From positions 1,633 through 65,632 of the forward strand of contig RWJK01000982.1 of the NCBI GenBank assembly GCA_004335835.1: a DNA stretch of 64,000 bases, written 5' to 3'. Numbering within the stretch: the first letter of the stretch is position 1; every line of letters begins with the position of its first letter. Below are positions 59,169-64,000 of this stretch, one piece after another. The translations under genes were made by a program, and so were the position numbers. The stretch comes from Scenedesmus sp. ARA3. Lineage: Eukaryota > Chlorophyta > Chlorophyceae > Sphaeropleales > Scenedesmaceae. A model generated the notes under the pieces. The model ran no database searches, was not told where the DNA came from, and worked only from the letters and a program-made list of their open reading frames with translations.

Positions 59169-60752
59169 GCAGACAGATAGTGGCCTTGGATTCGGCGCCT
59201 GTCTAACCCATGACCCAAGCGGCTGCCTCCATGAAAGACGGCTGTGTCCGTGGAAGACGGCCCACAAGCTCAACTTCTGCTGCTGCTGCTGCTGCTGGTG
59301 TGCATGGTGCCTGTTGTGCTGTCCTGCAGGGCGACGCTGTGTGCAGCTTGCATCAGCCTGGTTATACTATGCGCGCCTGGCCAACCACACTAGGCGCTGC
59401 TGCTGCTGCTGCTGCTGCTGCCGTTGCTGTCGTTGCTGAGCCAAGTACATTTGGTGAGCTGTCGAGGCCGCTTCCAACACCGACAGAGGAGGTTTGGACT
59501 GCCATTGCCACTGCTGCTGCCCAATGCATACAGCAGCAGCCCCCCGGCCCCCGCCCCCCGCCTGGCAGAACACGTCCAGCACGCTGCAAGACCTGAACTG
59601 TCAGCTGTGGCTGCTTGCCAAAACAGCAGCAGCAGCAGCAGCAGCTCATCCTAACCCCACCTGGTAGAACACGTCCAGCACGCTGCGCAGCTTGCGGCTG
59701 CTGGTGCGGATGGACACCTCGATGACCGGGAACTCCCGGATGAGCCCCTCCATGAACTTCAATTTCACGGCGGGAAGTTGAGTGTGAAGTTTGGATCGAG
59801 AAGTTCATAGCAGGTAGAGTTAGTGACAAGCTGGGTTGGCAGCAGCTCTGGAAGGGGATGCGCAATGTGGATCTGGCACATGAAATTTGACCACACAAGA
59901 AGTGGGGGCGTGCCGGCAGTTGCTGTGTGCAATGCAGCACAGCAAGCAGCATGCGTGCATCACAGAGACTTGCTGACAGCAACTGCAAAAGATGCAGGTT
60001 CTCGTCAGTATGCTGTGAACGCATGTTGCTGACACCCAGCACAATGCTGATGCTGCGACAGAGCAAGCCCCCACAGCAGCCCTTGATTGCACATTATCAG
60101 TCCTAGCTGGCGCTCAGCGCACTTGCTATTGCGGTTTATCATGCTACAAAAAGCATTGCGCACATCCTGTGCCAAGAATGAACATGTTGAAGCACACATG
60201 CAGGCATGCCCCAGTCCTGCAAGCAAGCAAACTGCCAGCTGCAGTACAAGCAGTACTGCTGCCAAGGTGTGTGCTGCTGCACCCTGAGCCAAGCCTCACT
60301 GAGCTGCCAGTCATGCATGCAAGCTGCTGATGAGTGCTGCAGCCTCCCACCTCGCGTATTTGGTCCGTGGGCAGCGTGTCCTCTGTATCATCTTTGCAGC
60401 AAGCAATGATGACTGGGGCAGCTGGCCTGAGGTGCGTGATGCGAGGCAGCCAGTCACTGCGCAGGCGCTGCAGCGTGCTTTTACGTTGAGCATCGAAGCA
60501 GACAATCACTACGTCCGCTGCCCTTATGGTCTCGTCCACTGCCTGTGCGTCCTCGGGCCTGGAGGATGTGTCAAATGCGATCACGTCCACGGGCTCAGAC
60601 ACCACGGCAAAGTCTGCTGGAAAGCGCGTAGGAGGCAACACCGGCACAGGGCGCTCGCTGAACACCTCCTGCGCTGCTGATGTTATCAACGAGGTCTTCC
60701 CAACTCCTCGATCTCCCACTACTGCCACGTTTATTCTACGCCGGCCGTTCAT
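53610..60752 (-). CDS. MIRO: Mitochondrial Rho GTPase (MIRO), complete
   Basis: Exons 60752-60351, 59756-59661, 59126-59010, 58301-58079, 57918-57659, 57323-57180, 56864-56688, 56103-55996, 54997-54803, 54275-53976 and 53771-53610 join in phase to 727 residues, slightly longer than the usual 620-650 because of Ser and Ala insertions. Order of parts: GTPase 1 with P-loop GDRGVGKTSLI and CKDDTED; EF-hand 1 with loop DSDGDGALNDEE assembled across an intron; EF-hand 2 with DSSRSGVLSPMD; GFLTRWKVITLQDP; GTPase 2 with GLFGGLGVGKSSLV and AAKDDLG; C-terminal tail anchor (LLLAGGVAVTSAASLYAGY). MIRO sits in the outer mitochondrial membrane and controls mitochondrial movement, shape and ER contacts in response to calcium. 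Intron 6 appears to be GC-AG (donor CAG/GCAAGC at 57179). Nearly every intron carries echoes. Confidence 0.95.
54800..55760 (-). repeat. Four-copy array of MIRO exon 9 5' part
   Basis: The genuine exon starts at 54997 (ASSAATADDPTVDLSQLDVA). Copies of its first 100 or so bases, with acceptor, recur at about 55135-55245, 55380-55500 and 55640-55750, spaced about 250 bp, each with shared intron flank. Two copies keep the frame through LFDSAEPASFRQA. Confidence 0.9.
55860..56325 (-). repeat. Echoes of both edges of MIRO exon 8
   Basis: Exon 8 is 56103-55996. Its 3' edge (SLVEGAPRTLVIHE plus donor) is repeated at about 55865-55925. Its 5' edge (ALAGRHYNEPLHC-like plus acceptor) is repeated at about 56170-56215 and 56275-56315, each copy followed by a CAG run and GGTCACCCACACGCAG-type text. 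Confidence 0.85.
57470..59600 (-). repeat. Further MIRO intron echoes (exons 2-5)
   Basis: Exon 5 end (FNRAPVPIYQ-like) at about 57475-57515 and 57570-57600. The exon 3 end / exon 4 start junction of EF-hand 1 at about 58400-58435, 58690-58702, 58800-58825 and 58898-58912. Exon 2 end (RVLDVFCQ) at about 59560-59595. Outside these limits, the exon 7 end is echoed at about 56485-56515 and the exon 10 start at about 54372-54405 and 54485-54515. Confidence 0.7.
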
Positions 60753-62605
60753 TGATAGCTCCCGAAATCGGCTGAATGACGACTGTTCCTGCTCGCTCAG
60801 CCAGTGGCTGCACCAAGAAATGGAGAGTTCAGTTGTTTGCACTGGCAATCAGCTGGTCTGAGCACACGCAGCTAGCCACCGTGCGTGAAAACAGACTTCA
60901 ATTGTGATGGGTATAACAGTAACACTGTTGGCTAGCACCTCGCATGGTGATGATCTGGCAGCAGCAACAGTAGGGTCCTCCAACAGTCATCCGCAGCAGA
61001 CACGTCTCGCAGCCTGCACATGCGATTGGCCCCCAAGCTACTTCCCGTTGGCTTGCAGGCGTGCTTAGCTGTGCAAGCAAGCAAGCAGCTGTCATCTTGG
61101 GTATCCCTAACAACTGCCATAACGTGTTGGAACCTGAGCCCTCTGCGTCATTGTTTCTGAAGCTGTGTGTGGCAAGCGACCCTGGATTATAGGGCGCAAC
61201 GTCTCCACCCTGATGTATCACATAGTGTTGCTGGTTTAGGGCAGCACCCTGCTGTTGTGCTTCCAGCACTATGTTTGAACATGGCTCAGCGTCAGACGGT
61301 ACTGGCCGGTCTGCAACCAGGCTATTTGAAAGTCCGACTTGAGAGTCTCATCACGAGACTGTGAGGGATCCGAGCAGCATAAGCTGTTGTGTTCGTAACC
61401 CATTTTCACTATGTGCACCCGATCTTAAAAGTCAGCACCCCAAGTCACCAGCTAGGTTGCTACCCAGCACGATGCACTCACTGAGTGTGAACACAGCACG
61501 AAACAACCATGTTTGTCTGCTCCAAGGCGCCGCTGCTTTGCAGCATATCGCACCATCCGCATGCATCAGCATGATGGGTTTACAAGCACACAGTAAACAC
61601 GTGCTAGCCCTAGGCCCGCAGGGTAGCTGCTGCTCCAATCAGGGCAAGCAGCGCCCTGCACGACACAGCACATGAGCAAACACGGCAGCAAGCGCCCTGC
61701 AGGTCTGATGGCTCGGGCGAACCCTGTTATCTGACTGCATGCATTTGCACAATACCTCTGTTAAGAACCTGCCCATTGGAAGTTGATGGCCAGCACAATC
61801 CCAGCGCTATCCAGTGCTGGTTGCTCATGTCAGGTTGCAAGACGCAGTCCAACTGCATCAAGTGCACGCAAGGGCGCAGCATGTCGATGCAGACCCAAAA
61901 CGCGATGTACGGCAAGCAATCCACCATGTGAACAGCTGCTTTGAACGAGTCCACACCTCTACCTGCTGGCAGCTGCGTCAGCTTCATGCAGACTGTATGC
62001 CACAGCACTCCATGTTACTAACATGCTGTTAGTAACAGCACAGGCCCTGTGAGCTGCGGCCCAGCTTGCACCACACAGACCGATGCAACGCCACACATAT
62101 TCAGCTGCGGTGGCCAGCTGCTCTAGAACAGCCCAATAACACAAAGGCCCGCAGCATGACAGCCAGCGCAACCAACCAAACAAAGCTCATTGACCGTTCT
62201 AACAGCGGCATTGAGCGTTCAAAGCAATCCTTGTATGACTGGTGTTCAGCACTGCCAGGGCACGACCTTGTCCTGTTGCAACAGCAAATTCTTGCGTTGA
62301 TGAAACCAACTGATGATTTGTACGAATCTACCCTGCCTCCGTCCTTTTCCCGCAAGCGTGCACACCAGCTGCACTGGCGGCCCTCTTCGCCGCGTCAGCT
62401 GCTGCTACTTGGAAGCACATTCAATTGCTGTCACTGCAACCTTTTCTCACCGTTCCCCGACCATATGCAGGCTCATAGTGGAGAGGCGGTTGCGCATGCC
62501 AATACGCCTGGCACACACACCTCTCAGTTCCGCCCGCAGTGAGTACAAGCCTCATAACAAGACCGCCGCAATTCTACCTCCACACCTGACCCTGCTGGGC
62601 TCGCC
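60753..62605. other. Intergenic / unresolved region with Cys-containing open segments
   Basis: This holds the MIRO 5' flank. On the minus strand there is a signal-peptide-like start (MSFVWLVALAVMLRAFVLLG, ATG near 62192) and downstream open segments rich in Cys and Trp (DMLRPCVHLMQLDCVLQPDM at about 61825-61890; CAGCETCLL near 61000). They might be exons of another secreted-protein gene running towards 60900, but I could not find a splice chain in phase, so no gene is called. Confidence 0.3.
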
Positions 62606-64000
62606 TCACTCGATCCTGTACACCCAGCTGTTGATCGCAAAGATGAGCACCGCCGCCACGTTGTACATGAGCAGCTGGCTGATGGCGCACCACTTGTTGG
62701 CCAGGTGCGCCACGCGGTCAGCAAAGGCGTCATCGTTCGCCACCGATGACAGGAACACGTGCCACTTGCGCAGCCAGCTGCACAGCCACATGCACAACAC
62801 ACACGGCACAGCGCAGCAAACAGCAGTGCAGCAGCAAGGCGGTAGATGTCAGAAGATGCTGCTGGCGGGATGTGTTGCTGATTCCAAGCAGGCGCCTAGT
62901 CTGCCAAGTGCGCAGGCCAAGACAAGGTTTGCAGCAGGACACAAGACTTGCTGCGCACAGGAGCCTCAGGGCAGGGAGGCTTCTGGACCAGCATTGCGTG
63001 CAGGTGAACGGTTGTGCATTTACCATGCCTGAAATTGTCATAATACAGGTACCAGGCTCATGCACAAGCTGGTGCTGCAGTCTCTGCCGCACTATGTTGA
63101 GCTCAGCGGCTCAGCCTCCATCACAAAATGCCATCCAGCTGCACAGACCCAAATACACCTACACAGCAGCAGCAGCAGCAGCACCCTTACCTGGTAGGTG
63201 GCGGCTGGCCCGCTGCCTCTCCCTCTGCTGCACCGCCTGCTGCTGCTGCTGCGCCTGCTGCTGCTGCTGCGCCCGCCGTTGCAGCTGCACCAGCCTGCCG
63301 GCTGCCCTGCGCAGCACCCATCAGGTCCTGCACCACCTGGCCCACACCACCAGCTGTGCTCGGCTGCCTGACCTCATACGGCAGCACATCTGACATGTCC
63401 GCCTGCTGCTGCTGCTGCTGCTGGCGGCGCTTGTGCAGGCCCGGGTTGCTGTCAGGCCCCCTGTTGCCTGACACATCTCCTCCCCCTGCTGCTGCTGTAG
63501 TTTGCTGCTGCTGCAGTGGCCCAGGCCCGGGCTCGCTGGCGCGGCGGTTGCTTGGCTGCACCATGAAGCGCAGCGGGCCTATTCTGTGCTGCGGGGGGCC
63601 TGCTGCTGCTGCCGCGGCCACCTGCGACTCAGCAAGCGCAGCAGCTGCCAGGGCGGCTGCTGCTGCTGCCTCTGACAGCGCGCGGCTCTCAGCAGACTGC
63701 ATGGGCAGGCCTGCCAGCTGCTGCTGCGGCAGCTGCTTACCTGGTGAGCTGCTTGCATGACCAGCAGCTGTAGCAGCAACAGCAGCATCAGGAGCAACCA
63801 GCAGCCGCACCTCCCCTGCAGCAGCATCCTCGGCTGCAGCCACACCAGCAGCAGCAGCAGCACCACTGGCAGTACCGGCATTAGCAGCAGCTGCCTCTGC
63901 CGCACTGCTGCTGCCGTCTCTGTTGCTCGCTGATGCCTGCGCTGCACGCAGGGCACCCGAGCCCCAGCGCCTGCTGCTGCTGTCACCTGCTGCGCCACTG
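62606..64000 (-). CDS. 3' part of an unknown Ala-rich protein with C-terminal hydrophobic segment
   Basis: The exon running from the right edge to 63191 joins in phase 2 to the last exon 62777-62606 (stop TGA). The upstream exon is open to the edge (frame GDSSSRRWGSGALRAAQASA) and is mostly Ala/Gln/Gly-rich, with SAESRALSEA, GPLRFMVQPSNRRASEPG and DMSDVLPYEVRQPSTAGG. The last exon is conserved-looking: WLRKWHVFLSSVANDDAFAD, then HLANKWCAISQLLMYNVAAV and LIFAINSWVYRIE at the C-terminus, a possible tail-anchor or last membrane helix. I do not recognise the family. The 5' part lies outside the window. Confidence 0.65.

Noticed and set aside
1..64000. tRNA, rRNA, transposase or reverse-transcriptase genes
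   Set aside because: I looked for T-arm-like GTTCGAATC words, rRNA-like blocks and catalytic motifs of mobile elements and found none convincing by eye.

Overview
The window is a piece of a eukaryotic nuclear genome, most likely a chlorophyte green alga. This is an inference. It rests on intron-rich genes with clean GT-AG junctions (typical donors GTGCGC, GTGAGC, GTGAGT), moderately high GC, an octotricopeptide-repeat-like organelle protein, and pervasive CAG/CTG triplet runs that enter coding sequence as poly-Gln, poly-Ala, poly-Ser or poly-Leu. A Sphaeropleales/Scenedesmaceae-like alga would fit, but nothing here proves a genus. I see no plasmid, phage, CRISPR, rRNA or tRNA.

Layout. 1-12.45 kb (minus): a P4-type ATPase (phospholipid flippase) with 20 complete exons and the start of a 21st; its C-terminal part lies beyond the left edge. 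13.4-16.6 kb (minus): an OCH1-like GT32 glycosyltransferase with a large unassigned C-terminal part. 17.5-18.7 and 20.8-22.6 kb (minus): two paralogous genes for small secreted proteins with eight conserved cysteines, separated by a foldback element and unassigned sequence. 23.1-27.6 kb (minus): an OPR-like helical-repeat protein. 28.7-30.1 kb (minus): a secreted Cys-containing protein. 30.5-34.2 kb (minus): an IAH1-like GDSL esterase. 35.3-37.6 kb (plus): a membrane-anchored SGNH-type protein. 38.3-42.3 kb (plus): a TPR-like/MYND-finger protein. 42.8-46.7 kb (plus): an RS-rich protein with a Nab2/ZC3H14-type CCCH finger. 48.7-51.2 kb (minus): a YchJ/UPF0225-like SEC-C protein. 51.8-52.4 kb (plus): a small basic, possibly nucleolar protein. 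53.6-60.8 kb (minus): the mitochondrial Rho GTPase MIRO, complete. 62.6-64 kb (minus): the 3' end of an unknown gene running off the right edge. Exon models were built by hand from splice consensus, reading-frame phase and family motifs. The phases close exactly in every multi-exon model, but none has been checked against RNA.

The genes do not form one pathway. Flippase, GT32, SGNH and secreted proteins point to membrane and wall/secretory traffic; MIRO and the OPR protein point to organelles.

The most unusual property is structural. Most introns contain one to five degraded, same-orientation copies ('echoes') of the neighbouring exon edge together with its splice site. They lie downstream of an exon for its 3' edge and upstream for its 5' edge. 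At least one echo, in the flippase, is itself a complete in-frame exon. This looks like continuing tandem duplication across exon-intron junctions and could be a source of alternative exons and of intron growth.
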